DNA of 64,000 nucleotides from Mesobacillus jeotgali (GCF_002874535.1 NZ_CP025025.1:649829-713828); one strand, 5' to 3'; shown: positions 8,333-16,995, counted from the stretch's first letter. The notes: a model not told the origin generated them from the sequence alone. Numbers and translations: made by a program.

Positions 8333-8475
8333 TGGACATTTCGAAGCCATTGGGCAGTCAAAATGTCTAAGAAAGGCAGTTTATTGGACATTTTGAAGCC
8401 AGTGGGGAGCCAAAATGTCTAAGAAAGACAGTTTAATGGACATTTCGAAGCCAGTGGGCAGTCAAAATGTCCAAT
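8333..8475. repeat. 52-bp-period palindromic tandem repeat (second sequence type)
   Basis: TGGACATTT starts at 8333, 8385 and 8437, an exact 52-bp period. Each copy is followed by its inverted partner (AAAATGTCTA or AAAATGTCCA) after GAAGCCAGTGGGCAGTC-like spacers. The sequence is unrelated to the array at 3187 but has the same period and inverted layout. It occupies the gap before the YczE gene. Confidence 0.88.
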
Positions 8476-8506
8476 AGTAGGTTTTAGAAGAAGGAGATTA
8501 TGTAAT

Positions 8507-9124
8507 ATGGCTTTTGTTTATCGCACTCTTTTCTACATCATTGGGTTAATCATTCTATCTTTTGGAGTATCGATGACCATTAAGGCTGGATTGGGAACGG
8601 GTGCATGGGATGCACTCAATGTCGGATTATCAAATACTGTGGGGCTGACACCTGGCAGCTGGGTTGTAATCGTTGGGATTGTTATGATTTTCGTTAATGC
8701 GGCTTTAGTAAAAAGACGGCCGGATGTAGCCGCAATTATCACGCTGCTCATCACTGGTGTACTGATTGACTTTTGGCTTTTGCGTGTGTTCGAAGACATG
8801 GTAGTTACCGGCTATGCGAAGCAATTTGGAGTCTTTATTTTGGGAATGGTAGCACTAAGCTTTGGACTGGCGGTCTACCTGCAGCCTAAATTCCCATTGA
8901 TTCCTATCGACAATTTCATGATGGCATTAAGGGAACGGTTCGGTCTCAATCTAATGGTCGCCAAAACGCTTGGTGAAGTATTTGCCTTGTCTGCTGCGTT
9001 CATTTTTAAAGGACCAATCGGCATCGGAACATTAATAGTAACTTTCGCGATCGGTCCGTTGATTCAATTGTTCTATCCATATTGTGAAAAAGTTTATAAT
9101 AAGATGATTACATCTGCACGATGA
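8507..9124 (+). CDS. YczE/YyaS/YitT family membrane protein
   Basis: A 205-residue membrane protein with about five transmembrane segments. It matches the YczE family: GVSMTIKAGLGTGAWDALN near residue 20, GLTPGSW, and the segment PIDNFMMALRERFGLN around residue 135. B. subtilis YczE influences lipopeptide production, but the molecular role is unknown and I infer none here. It has an agaaggag RBS, an upstream tandem repeat array, and its own terminator at 9132. Confidence 0.85.
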   Translation: MAFVYRTLFYIIGLIILSFGVSMTIKAGLGTGAWDALNVGLSNTVGLTPGSWVVIVGIVMIFVNAALVKRRPDVAAIITLLITGVLIDFWLLRVFEDMVVTGYAKQFGVFILGMVALSFGLAVYLQPKFPLIPIDNFMMALRERFGLNLMVAKTLGEVFALSAAFIFKGPIGIGTLIVTFAIGPLIQLFYPYCEKVYNKMITSAR

Positions 9125-9131
9125 TTTTGTT

Positions 9132-9165
9132 GAGGCTCTGTCACTAGACAGAGCCTTCACTTTTG
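9132..9165 (+). terminator. Rho-independent terminator
   Basis: GGCTCTGTC, 4-nt loop, GACAGAGCC, then ttcactttt. It closes the YczE gene. Confidence 0.8.
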
Positions 9166-9212
9166 TCTAGGAAATAAAAAAAATCGTTGCGGACACTATA
9201 TATGGTTTCTAA

Positions 9213-9275
9213 ATCCAGCTCCAGCACCAAGCCCCTCGAGTCGCTTGTCGGGGCTGACCAAGGTGCTTATGCTTT
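9213..9275. repeat. Dispersed hairpin repeat, short copy
   Basis: A 63-bp version of the repeat at 2809 lacking the internal GAAGTC/GACTTC hairpin. Its arms read AGCACC-AAGCCCC and GGGGCT-GACCA-AGGTGCT. Both arms differ from the AGCGCC/GGCGCT of the full copies by changes that keep pairing. Confidence 0.8.
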
Positions 9276-9393
9276 TACTGCCAACAACAAAGTTTCCGAA
9301 AAGCATCTTAAACTTTGGATAAAGTTAATGAACTCCGAAAACACTATAAACAAACTTATAAGTTTCCTGTAGTGAAAGGAGAAAACAACAACA

Positions 9394-10227
9394 ATGAAAA
9401 AAGCAGCAGCTATCCTTGTTATGACGATGGTTTTCATGATGTCCATTTTAGCGCCTGGCTTTGCTGAAGAAACAAAGACGAAAAAAGCTCCACAGCCAAA
9501 GCAGGCTGAAAAAGCAAAGTATACCATTCCGAATTCTGTCATGAATATCACAAAGGACAACACTTACCCTAACCCGACGGAGGATTTGCCTTTCCTTCAG
9601 CCAAGCGAGCTTACGAAGAACTTGATTAAAACATCAAAAGTGAAGATTGAGAACCCGGATTTAATACGAATGCTGAATGAAACGACCATTAACAGCACTC
9701 CTTTTGCAATCGGTTATCGTGCGATTGTTTACCTTGGGGAATGGCCGTTGAATTATGTATCCAGTGAAACTTCCCCGAACTGGGAATTCCAGAAAATCAA
9801 TACGAACTACTATGATAATCGCGGTGGAAATTCTATATATCAAATTCATTATGTTCAAGAGCAGCAAAAAACTGTTAAGGGTGGCTTGACGGCAAAAATC
9901 AAGAATGCTGAAGATGTGCAAAAGATGATGCTTTTAAAAGCAGCAAAGAAAACAGGATTACCGCTTGCGTTTGAAACAATAGTCGGCGCTGGTACGAAAA
10001 AAGACCATATTTATAATATCCAGCCAAAACGCCTCGGTTACCTTTACGCATACGCACCAGCCATAAATGAAAAAGGCAAGGTGACATATGGAGAGGTCTA
10101 CTTGATGCTAAAAGGAAGCAAGAAATTCATCGTCGTCAAAAATGTTGTCTCTCAGGGAATTGGTGCATGGATTCCGGTTCAGGACCATGTCAGCTTCGGT
10201 TTTGTATCCAGCGAAAGACCAAGATAG
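9394..10227 (+). CDS. yfkD: YfkD-like secreted protein
   Basis: A 277-residue protein with a signal peptide (MKKAAAILVMTMVFMMSILAPGFA, cleavage likely after residue 24). It matches the YfkD-like family, with PNSVMNITKDNTYPNPTEDLP near residue 45 and a C-terminal YGEVYLMLKGSKKF/GIGAWIPVQDHVSFGF region. The function is unknown, and the protein is probably exported or membrane-attached. RBS aaaggag. The short repeat copy at 9213 lies upstream. It is terminated by the hairpin at 10240. Confidence 0.8.
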   Translation: MKKAAAILVMTMVFMMSILAPGFAEETKTKKAPQPKQAEKAKYTIPNSVMNITKDNTYPNPTEDLPFLQPSELTKNLIKTSKVKIENPDLIRMLNETTINSTPFAIGYRAIVYLGEWPLNYVSSETSPNWEFQKINTNYYDNRGGNSIYQIHYVQEQQKTVKGGLTAKIKNAEDVQKMMLLKAAKKTGLPLAFETIVGAGTKKDHIYNIQPKRLGYLYAYAPAINEKGKVTYGEVYLMLKGSKKFIVVKNVVSQGIGAWIPVQDHVSFGFVSSERPR

Positions 10228-10239
10228 ATAGAAGAAGAT

Positions 10240-10274
10240 AGCCTTATTCCTTCTAAAAGGAGTAAGGCTTTTTA
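10240..10274 (+). terminator. Rho-independent terminator
   Basis: AGCCTTAtTCCTT/AAGGAgTAAGGCT stem with a short loop, followed by T residues. Confidence 0.85.
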
Positions 10275-10321
10275 ATGTCTTCCGGTAATTTTTTCCTCTT
10301 GACAAAAGGTAGATATATCCT

Positions 10322-10347
10322 GTTTAACGGTTGTCCAAGGCGGGAAT
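10322..10347 (+). promoter_or_regulatory. SigB-type promoter of the long YtxH gene
   Basis: GTTTAA (10322-10327) and GGGAAT (10342-10347) are separated by 14 bp, matching the SigB consensus GTTTAA-N12-15-GGGWAW. It lies 51 bp before the start codon. Confidence 0.8.
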
Positions 10348-10398
10348 CAGTTAGACATAACCAAATGAAACACCAAAAATTAAAGGAGGAAATAGATT

Positions 10399-11187
10399 AT
10401 GTCTGAAAATATCCTTTCAAACAACCAAAACTCAATGGGTAACAACTCAAACTCATACGATATGAACAACAACATGTACACTTCTTCAACTGAGAATGCT
10501 TCATACGATACAACAACTGGTACAACAACTTACGCAAGTACATCAGGTGATGCATACTCTAACAATACTTCAATGGGCGGCTACTCTAGCAGTTATGGGG
10601 TAAGCTCAAATAATTCAAGCTCGTCAAACGGCAAGCTTATGAAGGGCGTCCTTATTGGAGCGGCAATCGGAGGTGCATTGACTTTGCTTGACTCCAACAC
10701 TCGTACAAAGGTGAAGGATAAGGCTGTCAATGCAAAAGACACTTCAATGAATGTGTTTAGCGAAGTCAAAAACAATCCTTCTGACGTAAAGGACCAAATG
10801 ATGAACAGCTTTAAGGAAGCATCCAGTATCCTAAAGGAAGCGATCAGTGATGCTCAAAACCTTTACCAGCGACTGAATGATGATGTATTCAGCAAGGTGA
10901 ATGAGGCAAAGTCCAATTCTTCCGAAGCTATGCAGACAGTGATGGACGCTAAGGATGACCTTAAGGAAGTTGGATCAAAAGTGAAGGAAGCAGGTTCTAC
11001 TGCAATGGACAACCCAGTGGTTAACTCAGCATCGGAAACAGGTTCTTTAAACTCCAGCTCGAATGGTGCCGCTGACGCATATGCTACAGGCATGGAAAGC
11101 CAGCCGTCCGACACAACAGGTTTAGGAAACACTTCCAACACCTTCACGGTATCGCCTGAAAACCAGAAAAATGATAACAACCGATAA
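10399..11187 (+). CDS. YtxH domain-containing general stress protein with Asn/Ser/Thr/Tyr-rich N-terminus
   Basis: 262 residues in three parts. Residues 1-75 are low-complexity, rich in N, S, T, Y and G. A single hydrophobic helix follows at about 78-92 (LMKGVLIGAAIGGALTLLD). Residues 95-200 form a long amphipathic helical YtxH region rich in K, D and V. The last 60 residues are again polar and disordered. It is a paralogue of the protein at 1463. The upstream SigB promoter makes it a probable general-stress gene. RBS taaaggagg. The biochemical role is unknown; the C-terminal helices resemble apolipoprotein- or LEA-like stress proteins. Confidence 0.82.
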   Translation: MSENILSNNQNSMGNNSNSYDMNNNMYTSSTENASYDTTTGTTTYASTSGDAYSNNTSMGGYSSSYGVSSNNSSSSNGKLMKGVLIGAAIGGALTLLDSNTRTKVKDKAVNAKDTSMNVFSEVKNNPSDVKDQMMNSFKEASSILKEAISDAQNLYQRLNDDVFSKVNEAKSNSSEAMQTVMDAKDDLKEVGSKVKEAGSTAMDNPVVNSASETGSLNSSSNGAADAYATGMESQPSDTTGLGNTSNTFTVSPENQKNDNNR

Positions 11188-11198
11188 TTTTAGACTCG

Positions 11199-11231
11199 AA
11201 AACCAGTCCTACTTCCCAGGACTGGTTTTTT
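11199..11231 (+). terminator. Rho-independent terminator
   Basis: AAAACCAGTCCT, loop acttccc, AGGACTGGTTTTTT. Confidence 0.9.
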
Positions 11232-11258
11232 ATTGTCTCCACTCCCATATATTTGGTT

Positions 11259-11284
11259 GTTTCCGTTCTTGTACTCGGGGGTAT
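11259..11284 (+). promoter_or_regulatory. Candidate SigB-type promoter of the gamma-glutamyltransferase gene
   Basis: GTTTCC (11259-11264), a 14-bp spacer and GGGTAT (11279-11284). The -10 is a perfect SigB match and the -35 keeps GTTT. The spacer length equals that of the promoter at 10322. Confidence 0.55.
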
Positions 11285-11322
11285 TTAATAGTACATGCAG
11301 ATAGATAGGGAGGACATTGTCA

Positions 11323-13008
11323 ATGGAAAAGGATTTTAAACCACGCTCTAACAGGTGTGATTATGATAGAGAAACAGCTACAGGTAAAATTGCGATGGCG
11401 GCATCGGCGCACCCGATCGCTACAAATGCCGGAGAGAGAATTCTCCGTGAAGGCGGCAATGCGATTGATGCGGCCATCGCCATCCAATTTGGCTTGAATG
11501 TCGGCGAACCAATGATGACCGGCATCGGCGGCAGCGGCTTTTTTATGGTTTATCATGCCGAAAGCAAAACAACGAAAATTTTTGATGGCCACACAAGGGC
11601 ACCAAAAGCGGCACATCCGGAACTTTTTTTAGATGAAAAGGGAGAGGTTATTCCTTTTAAAGTGAGATCGACAAATGCGACAGGAGTAGGTGTTCCGGGA
11701 ATCCTTAAAGCAATGGAAGCGGCAAGAAAGGAATACGGGACAAAGCCGCTTGCTGAATTGATCGAACCTGCTGTACAGGCCGCTGAAAAAGGTGTAGAGG
11801 TCAACTGGGTTATGGAAGAAATCCTTAACACCTTTGATTACCGATTAGGCGAGCATGCGAAGGAATTGTTCCAGCCGGGAGGCAAATCCCTTAAGGAAGG
11901 AGATGTCTACCAGAAAGAGCATCTCGCGAAAACATTCCGCATCCTTCAGCGTGATGGAATCGAGGCATTCTATGAAGGTGAGATTGGTGAAGCTATTATC
12001 TCTACTTTAAAAGAACTTGGTGGGATCATGGAAATGTCTGATCTCAGAGATTATGAAATCACAATTGATGAACCTGTCTGGGGAACGTACCGAGACTACA
12101 AACTAGCTTCCTCTAATATGCCAAGTGCTGGAGGAACAACGATGCTGCAAATTTTAAAGCTGCTCGAGGGCTTTGACCTCAGCAAATACAATGCAAAATC
12201 GTGGGAAAAATATTATTTATTCACCGAAGCAATGAGGATTGCATTCTCAGATAAAATCGCATTTGCAGGCGACCCTGAGTTTGGTGAAATTCCGTTAAAA
12301 GGATTGCTCAGTGAGGAATATCTTGCAGACCGCCGTAAATTGATCGATTTTGAACGTAGGAATGATGCAGTCGACTTTGGAAACCCATGGGCTTATACAG
12401 GTGGTAAGGAAATCAACGTCGTCCGCCAGCCGTTCGAGCCTGAAAAAGAAAGAAGTGAAACGACCCATTTCACCGTCATCGACAAATGGGGAAATATTGT
12501 CGCCTGCACATCTACCGTTGAGCATCCATTTGGCTCTGGAATCATGGTCAGGGACCATGGATTTGTATTAAACAACGAAATGACTGATTTCGATGCGGTC
12601 CCTGGCGGCTTGAATGAGATCCAGCCAGGCAAACGTCCGGTGAGCTGCAAGACACCGACGATTGTTTTCAAGGATGAAAAACCTGTATTGACGTTAGGCT
12701 CTCCAGGTGGACCAACGATCATTGGATCGGTATTCCAAACAATTCTCAATGTTCTTGATTTTGGGATGGATCTTAAAGAAGCTATTGAAGAGCCGAGAAT
12801 TTTCAATAGTACAGGCCCGCTCATTGGCTGGGAATCGGGAATCAGCATGGAGGCAAAAGGGGAAATGGAATCGAGAGGATTCGAGTTCGCCGATGGACCA
12901 TTCCCGCTCGGCAATGTCCAGGCAATCCAGATTGATCGTGAGAAAGGCCATATTTATGGAGCAGCTGATTCAAGCCGTGAAGGGAAGGCTACTGGGATTG
13001 ATGAATAA
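11323..13008 (+). CDS. Gamma-glutamyltransferase family protein (YwrD-like)
   Basis: A 561-residue N-terminal-nucleophile hydrolase precursor. Autocleavage would expose Thr380, the first Thr of ETTHFTVIDKWGN, as the small-subunit nucleophile. The large subunit shows AHPIATNAGERILREGGNA-DAA and the NVGEPMMTGIGGSGFF motif; the small subunit has GSPGGPTIIGSV. No signal peptide is seen, so it appears cytoplasmic, as for B. subtilis YwrD and unlike secreted Ggt. Substrate may be glutathione-type or other gamma-glutamyl compounds; this is inference. ATG 11323 is preferred to the TTG at 11317, which sits too close to the agggagga RBS. Confidence 0.9.
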   Translation: MEKDFKPRSNRCDYDRETATGKIAMAASAHPIATNAGERILREGGNAIDAAIAIQFGLNVGEPMMTGIGGSGFFMVYHAESKTTKIFDGHTRAPKAAHPELFLDEKGEVIPFKVRSTNATGVGVPGILKAMEAARKEYGTKPLAELIEPAVQAAEKGVEVNWVMEEILNTFDYRLGEHAKELFQPGGKSLKEGDVYQKEHLAKTFRILQRDGIEAFYEGEIGEAIISTLKELGGIMEMSDLRDYEITIDEPVWGTYRDYKLASSNMPSAGGTTMLQILKLLEGFDLSKYNAKSWEKYYLFTEAMRIAFSDKIAFAGDPEFGEIPLKGLLSEEYLADRRKLIDFERRNDAVDFGNPWAYTGGKEINVVRQPFEPEKERSETTHFTVIDKWGNIVACTSTVEHPFGSGIMVRDHGFVLNNEMTDFDAVPGGLNEIQPGKRPVSCKTPTIVFKDEKPVLTLGSPGGPTIIGSVFQTILNVLDFGMDLKEAIEEPRIFNSTGPLIGWESGISMEAKGEMESRGFEFADGPFPLGNVQAIQIDREKGHIYGAADSSREGKATGIDE

Positions 13009-13019
13009 GTAGGTGGAAA

Positions 13020-13053
13020 AGAAGCAGGCTGATTTTTGTTCAGCCTGCTTTTC
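13020..13053. terminator. Bidirectional terminator
   Basis: AAGCAGGCTGA, 7-nt loop, TCAGCCTGCTT with T and A tracts on either side, between converging genes. Confidence 0.88.
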
Positions 13054-13556
13054 TATTCGTCCACATTATCAAGAGTGTTCGTCTTCGAATCTGATTTTTT
13101 GATGACGGAAATGCTACCGTCTGTTTCGAGGACGACAGCCTCTACCTGATTCATCGAATTGATTCCGCTTGAGCGTGCTGCCTGGAGAATTTCAACTTCC
13201 AGCACACGCTCTTTTACTATATTTTCTTTTAAATACTTCCCTTGATAAAAAATTAACTTCGGATCTGATTTGATTAGCCTCTTGAAGCCGTCTGAACGGA
13301 TGGAAAGCCATGCTACCAGATACTGAAGGGTAATTAAAATGAAGAATGCGGAGATTCCTTCAACGAGAGCCACATTTTTGTTCAAGAGGATGGTTGCCAA
13401 AGTTGAGCCGAGCGCGACTGTTACAATCAAGTCGAAAGCATTCATTTTAGATAACGTTTTTTTGCCGGAAACTCGGAGCAATAAAACAAGAGCGGAATAA
13501 GCAAGCACACCGACAACCAGAGTACGCCAAACCGCATCCCAGGAATTAAAAAGCAT
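13053..13556 (-). CDS. YetF/DUF421 domain membrane protein
   Basis: A 167-residue protein with three N-terminal transmembrane segments and a cytoplasmic C-terminal domain. It carries the DUF421 signature RVSGKKTLSKMNAFDLIVTVALGS at about residues 28-50 and the GKYLKENIVKERV region near residue 110. YetF-type proteins of spore formers are related to the germination-linked SpoVA5/2Duf proteins, but this short form has one DUF421 domain and no clear assigned role. It converges on the gamma-glutamyltransferase gene. Confidence 0.85.
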   Translation of the reverse strand: MLFNSWDAVWRTLVVGVLAYSALVLLLRVSGKKTLSKMNAFDLIVTVALGSTLATILLNKNVALVEGISAFFILITLQYLVAWLSIRSDGFKRLIKSDPKLIFYQGKYLKENIVKERVLEVEILQAARSSGINSMNQVEAVVLETDGSISVIKKSDSKTNTLDNVDE

Positions 13557-13737
13557 ATTATCACCTCATATATGTTTTTTCCTAAAAAAGCATGGACAAA
13601 CATATGGAGAAGGGGGAATACTATCCATAAGATGTGTTACTCCTTATCTTTAAACTATTCAGTAACTATTTGACGTAATATTGCACAATTCCCCATTATT
13701 AGGTAGGATGTTAAAGGTAGTGAAAGGAGCGAGAATT

Positions 13738-13923
13738 TTGGGAAATCCGATAAATGATAAAAATACGCAGGTTGTATTCTTGAAACAGCGTTTGGATATG
13801 TTTGCTGAGTTGCTTGAAGCGATTGATCCGGAAGAAGCTGACCTTGAAGATATCGACCGCATGATCCAAATCGTCGAAGAAATGGATGCGAAATGCCGCG
13901 AATTCAAGCATCGCGATGAGTAA
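13738..13923 (+). CDS. SE1561 family protein (61 aa)
   Basis: A small acidic helical protein beginning MGNPINDKNTQ and containing LKQRLDMFAELLEAIDPE, then DLEDIDRMIQIVEEMDAKC. This matches the short Bacillales SE1561 family of unknown function. I chose the TTG at 13738 because it follows an aaaggag RBS and because family members begin MGNPI/MGKPI; the upstream ATG at 13681 would add 19 residues without support. A hairpin terminator follows at once. Confidence 0.75.
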   Translation: MGNPINDKNTQVVFLKQRLDMFAELLEAIDPEEADLEDIDRMIQIVEEMDAKCREFKHRDE

Positions 13924-13951
13924 AAAAGGCCTTTGATGAGGTCTTTTTTTT
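13922..13951 (+). terminator. Rho-independent terminator
   Basis: AAAAAAGGCC, loop tttgatga, GGTCTTTTTTT, directly after the SE1561 stop codon. Confidence 0.8.
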
Positions 13952-13970
13952 ATGCTCAATAATAATATTT

Positions 13971-14260
13971 GTCGGGGCTGACCGAGGCGAATTCCGCTTT
14001 TCTTTGTCCAGCTCCAGCGCCTAGCCCCTCGAGACGTTTGTCTAGCTGCGGCTCCTAACTCCTCGAGTCGCTTGTCTAGTGTCGCCTCCTAGAAACTCCG
14101 AAACTTCAACTCCGCCGGCAGAAGCAAAAAGCGCTTCTTTGTCGGAGTCTCCAGTTTCTGCGTTTCTGGACAGTCGGCTATACTTTTCGATTTCGGTCCT
14201 TTCAATGAAGTCAAAGAACGACTTCACTGCCGGGCCCTCCAACGCCCTTTCCGCTTTTCT
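13971..14260. repeat. Mosaic cluster of dispersed hairpin repeats
   Basis: A 290-bp patchwork: the right end of one repeat (GTCGGGGCTGACCGAGGCG, 13971), the left end of another (CAGCTCCAGCGCCTAGCCCC, about 14008), a diverged third left end (GCTCCTAACTCCTCGAG, about 14050), and the inner GAAGTC/GACTTC hairpin near 14208-14226. The pieces are out of order, which suggests nested insertion or recombination among copies. It fills most of the 465-bp gap before the fumarase gene; no ORF is credible. Confidence 0.8.
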
Positions 14261-14388
14261 TATTTGTAAACGATTCCACTTTCTATCTTTAAATCGAAAG
14301 ATGATAGGAGTATAATGATATCGGGAGAAATTGTTATTAAATCTTCACATATAAAGAGCTAGAAAGACAAGGGGAGAGGGGTAGTCAG

Positions 14389-15942
14389 ATGAATATCGAA
14401 AAGTTTCAGGAAAGTATGTACCAGCTGATTGTTGAAACATCCACGAACCTGCCGAAGGATGTACGAAGGGCGATCAAAGCGGCGGCGGAGCGCGAGAACG
14501 CGGGAACCCGTTCGGCGATGAGCCTTGATACAATCACTAACAATATTAAAATGGCTGATGACAATGTATCACCAATCTGCCAGGATACAGGCCTGCCAAC
14601 CTTCAAAATCAAAACTCCGGTTGGTGCGAACCAGATTGAAATGAAAAAAGCGATTTACAATGCTATTGCGCAGGCAACGAAGGATGGGAAATTGCGTCCA
14701 AACTCCGTTGATTCACTGACAGGGGAAAATAGCGGCGACAATCTTGGCGGCGGAACTCCTGTCATCAAGTTCGAGCAATGGGAAAAAGATTATATCGACG
14801 CACGCCTGATATTAAAAGGCGGCGGCTGTGAAAATAAAAATATCCAGTATAGCCTTCCAACTGAACTGGAAGGACTAGGGCGCGCTGGCCGTGATCTGGA
14901 TGGTATCCGCAAGTGTATCATGCATTCAGTCTATCAGGCACAGGGACAAGGCTGCAGCGCCGGGTTCATCGGTGTTGGTATCGGTGGCGACCGTTCTTCC
15001 GGCTACGACCTTGCGAAAGAGCAGCTGTTCCGTACAGTAGACGATGTGAATTCGCACCCAGACCTTCGGAATCTTGAAGAATACGTAATGGAAAATGCAA
15101 ATAAACTTGGAATCGGCACGATGGGATTTGGCGGTGAAACGACCCTTCTTGGCTGCAAAGTTGGTGTCATGAACCGTATTCCGGCTAGTTTTTACGTATC
15201 TGTTGCCTATAACTGCTGGGCATACCGCCGTCTAGGTGTAGCGGTGAATCCTGAAAGTGGAGAGATCCAGGAATGGATGTACCAGGAGGGCGAGAAGATC
15301 GACTTCGCACAGCCTGTAACCCAGGAAATCGCTGCAGCAGTTGAAGCACCTGAAGAACAAAATGTTGTTACACTGACTGCTCCAATTACAGAAGAACAAA
15401 TCCGCCAGCTTAAGGTGGGGGATGTTGTGAAAATTGACGGCATGATGTATACGGGCCGAGACGCAATCCATAAGTATCTGTCAGACCATGATTCTCCAGT
15501 TGACCTGAATGGCCAGGTCATCTACCATTGCGGTCCGGTTATGCTCAAGGATGAAGAAGGCAACTGGCACGTGAAGGCGGCAGGACCGACAACAAGTATT
15601 CGCGAGGAACCTTACCAGGGCGATATCATGAAGAAGTTCGGCATCCGCGCTGTAATCGGTAAAGGCGGAATGGGAGCAAAGACGCTTGCTGCTTTGAAAG
15701 AACATGGTGGTGTTTACCTGAATGCAATCGGCGGCGCAGCACAGTACTACGCTGACTGCATTAAATCCGTAGAGGGCGTAGACCTTATGAATTTCGGGAT
15801 TCCGGAAGCAATGTGGCACTTGAATGTAGAAGGTTTTACAGCCGTTGTCACGATGGACTCACACGGAAACAGCCTGCACGAGGATGTTGAAAAATCATCC
15901 CTTGAAAAATTGGCACAATTCGCTGATCGAGTATATAAATAA
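14389..15942 (+). CDS. Class I (iron-sulfur) fumarate hydratase
   Basis: A 517-residue two-part enzyme of the oxygen-sensitive 4Fe-4S fumarase type, interconverting fumarate and malate in the TCA cycle. The alpha region (about 1-290) carries the cluster ligands: Cys in SPICQDTGLPTF, Cys in KGGGCENKN, and Cys in QGQGCSAGFIGVG. The beta region from about residue 330 includes HCGPVMLKD, GPTTSIREEPYQ, and IGKGGMGAKT. Length agrees with fused-subunit class I enzymes. The RBS (aggggagagg) is strong. It is monocistronic, between a repeat cluster and a strong terminator. Class II FumC homologues are unrelated. Confidence 0.93.
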   Translation: MNIEKFQESMYQLIVETSTNLPKDVRRAIKAAAERENAGTRSAMSLDTITNNIKMADDNVSPICQDTGLPTFKIKTPVGANQIEMKKAIYNAIAQATKDGKLRPNSVDSLTGENSGDNLGGGTPVIKFEQWEKDYIDARLILKGGGCENKNIQYSLPTELEGLGRAGRDLDGIRKCIMHSVYQAQGQGCSAGFIGVGIGGDRSSGYDLAKEQLFRTVDDVNSHPDLRNLEEYVMENANKLGIGTMGFGGETTLLGCKVGVMNRIPASFYVSVAYNCWAYRRLGVAVNPESGEIQEWMYQEGEKIDFAQPVTQEIAAAVEAPEEQNVVTLTAPITEEQIRQLKVGDVVKIDGMMYTGRDAIHKYLSDHDSPVDLNGQVIYHCGPVMLKDEEGNWHVKAAGPTTSIREEPYQGDIMKKFGIRAVIGKGGMGAKTLAALKEHGGVYLNAIGGAAQYYADCIKSVEGVDLMNFGIPEAMWHLNVEGFTAVVTMDSHGNSLHEDVEKSSLEKLAQFADRVYK

Positions 15943-15949
15943 ACAAACG

Positions 15950-15993
15950 AAAGGAGGCTCACTAATAAAGCGAGCCTCCTTCTAATTTTTTTG
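15950..15993. terminator. Bidirectional terminator
   Basis: AGGAGGCTC(g), loop of about 10 nt, (c)GAGCCTCCT followed by a T-rich tract. It is shared by fumarase and the converging DUF3231 gene, whose stop lies in the T tract. Confidence 0.85.
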
Positions 15994-16995
15994 CTGCTTC
16001 GCTAACTGATCCCTGTCCACATTAGCTGGCTGTTTTTCCATCCATCCATGCTCAATCTGAATGTTTCCGCCGTCTTCAGCAAAGTTAGCTGTTTCCAACA
16101 GGAATCGGGCATAGACAGCTCCAAGGTCATGTCGAGGACTGACCGCCATCGAATCTCCAAAATTCCTAACTTTTGCCGAAGATAAATTGGAAATATGGAA
16201 CAGCATCAGCTTGTCTGAATATGGTGCCTCAGTCGATTCCGTGATCTTGAAATGGCTTGGTATGGCAACCGGCAGCTCCTCTTTGTTCAGAATTTGCGAC
16301 AGGATGTTGTGCTGTTTGATGTTGATTTTTTTGCCGCGTAAAAAATAATCCCGTACATCCTCAAACTTGGCGACCTGGCTGAACCCCATGACAAGAATTG
16401 TCTTGATCGCGTTTACCTGGATATTCAAAAACAAATGGGTGATTTCTATTGCCGTAAGAGGCCTTTTATCTTCAAAATAACCATTGAAAAAGCTTTGTTT
16501 TTCAACAAACGATACATGTTTTGAAGTAGGGATGAATGGTGCCCTAACATGCAAGCCCTTTTTTAGCATCACTTCTGTCACCTTATTTGACAGGTTAAGG
16601 GTTGAAATATTGATATCGGTTATCGCCTGGCGAAGCCCCATTTTTGAGAAGCCCGGCAATGCAACACTATAATAAAGCGCACCATATTTGACCATCATGT
16701 CGAGATAGGTCAGATAAAAGCTGTCAGAAAACAACCTTGGTGCATGTAGATTCACATCAGACTCCGAAAATCCATGCGGCACCCCCATACCTTCTGCGTT
16801 AAAAAGGTCCTCCAGTTGTGAAAGGATTCTTTTACTCAAACCATCCGCTGTCAAAAGGCAATCCTTTACCTCTTCATCATCTACCTTCACCAAAAAATGC
16901 CGAAACATACAGACAGCCATTGAGTTTGCCATGTATATATTCCATAGGTTGCCGATTTCCCCGGACGTCCAATCGATTTTTTGTTCTTCCGACAT
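15982..16995 (-). CDS. DUF3231 family protein
   Basis: 337 residues made of two similar halves, each with a predicted four-helix, ferritin-like organisation, as in the DUF3231 family of Bacilli. First-half landmarks are TSGEIGNLWNIYMANSMAVC and LPGFSKMGLRQAI; the second half repeats the layout with LTAIEITHLFLNIQVNAIKT and GDSMAVSPRHDLGAVYARF. No enzyme activity is known. ATG 16995 with an aaggaga RBS starts MSEEQKIDW; an upstream in-frame ATG at 17100 would add a segment that reads like untranslated leader. It diverges from pdaA. Confidence 0.8.
   Translation of the reverse strand: MSEEQKIDWTSGEIGNLWNIYMANSMAVCMFRHFLVKVDDEEVKDCLLTADGLSKRILSQLEDLFNAEGMGVPHGFSESDVNLHAPRLFSDSFYLTYLDMMVKYGALYYSVALPGFSKMGLRQAITDINISTLNLSNKVTEVMLKKGLHVRAPFIPTSKHVSFVEKQSFFNGYFEDKRPLTAIEITHLFLNIQVNAIKTILVMGFSQVAKFEDVRDYFLRGKKINIKQHNILSQILNKEELPVAIPSHFKITESTEAPYSDKLMLFHISNLSSAKVRNFGDSMAVSPRHDLGAVYARFLLETANFAEDGGNIQIEHGWMEKQPANVDRDQLAKQQKN

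Noticed and set aside
9187..9372. Short ORF across the region before yfkD
   Set aside because: It overlaps the dispersed repeat and has no RBS; a by-product of repeat sequence.
14042..14315. Short ORFs on both strands inside the repeat cluster
   Set aside because: They coincide with scrambled repeat pieces and show no family similarity.
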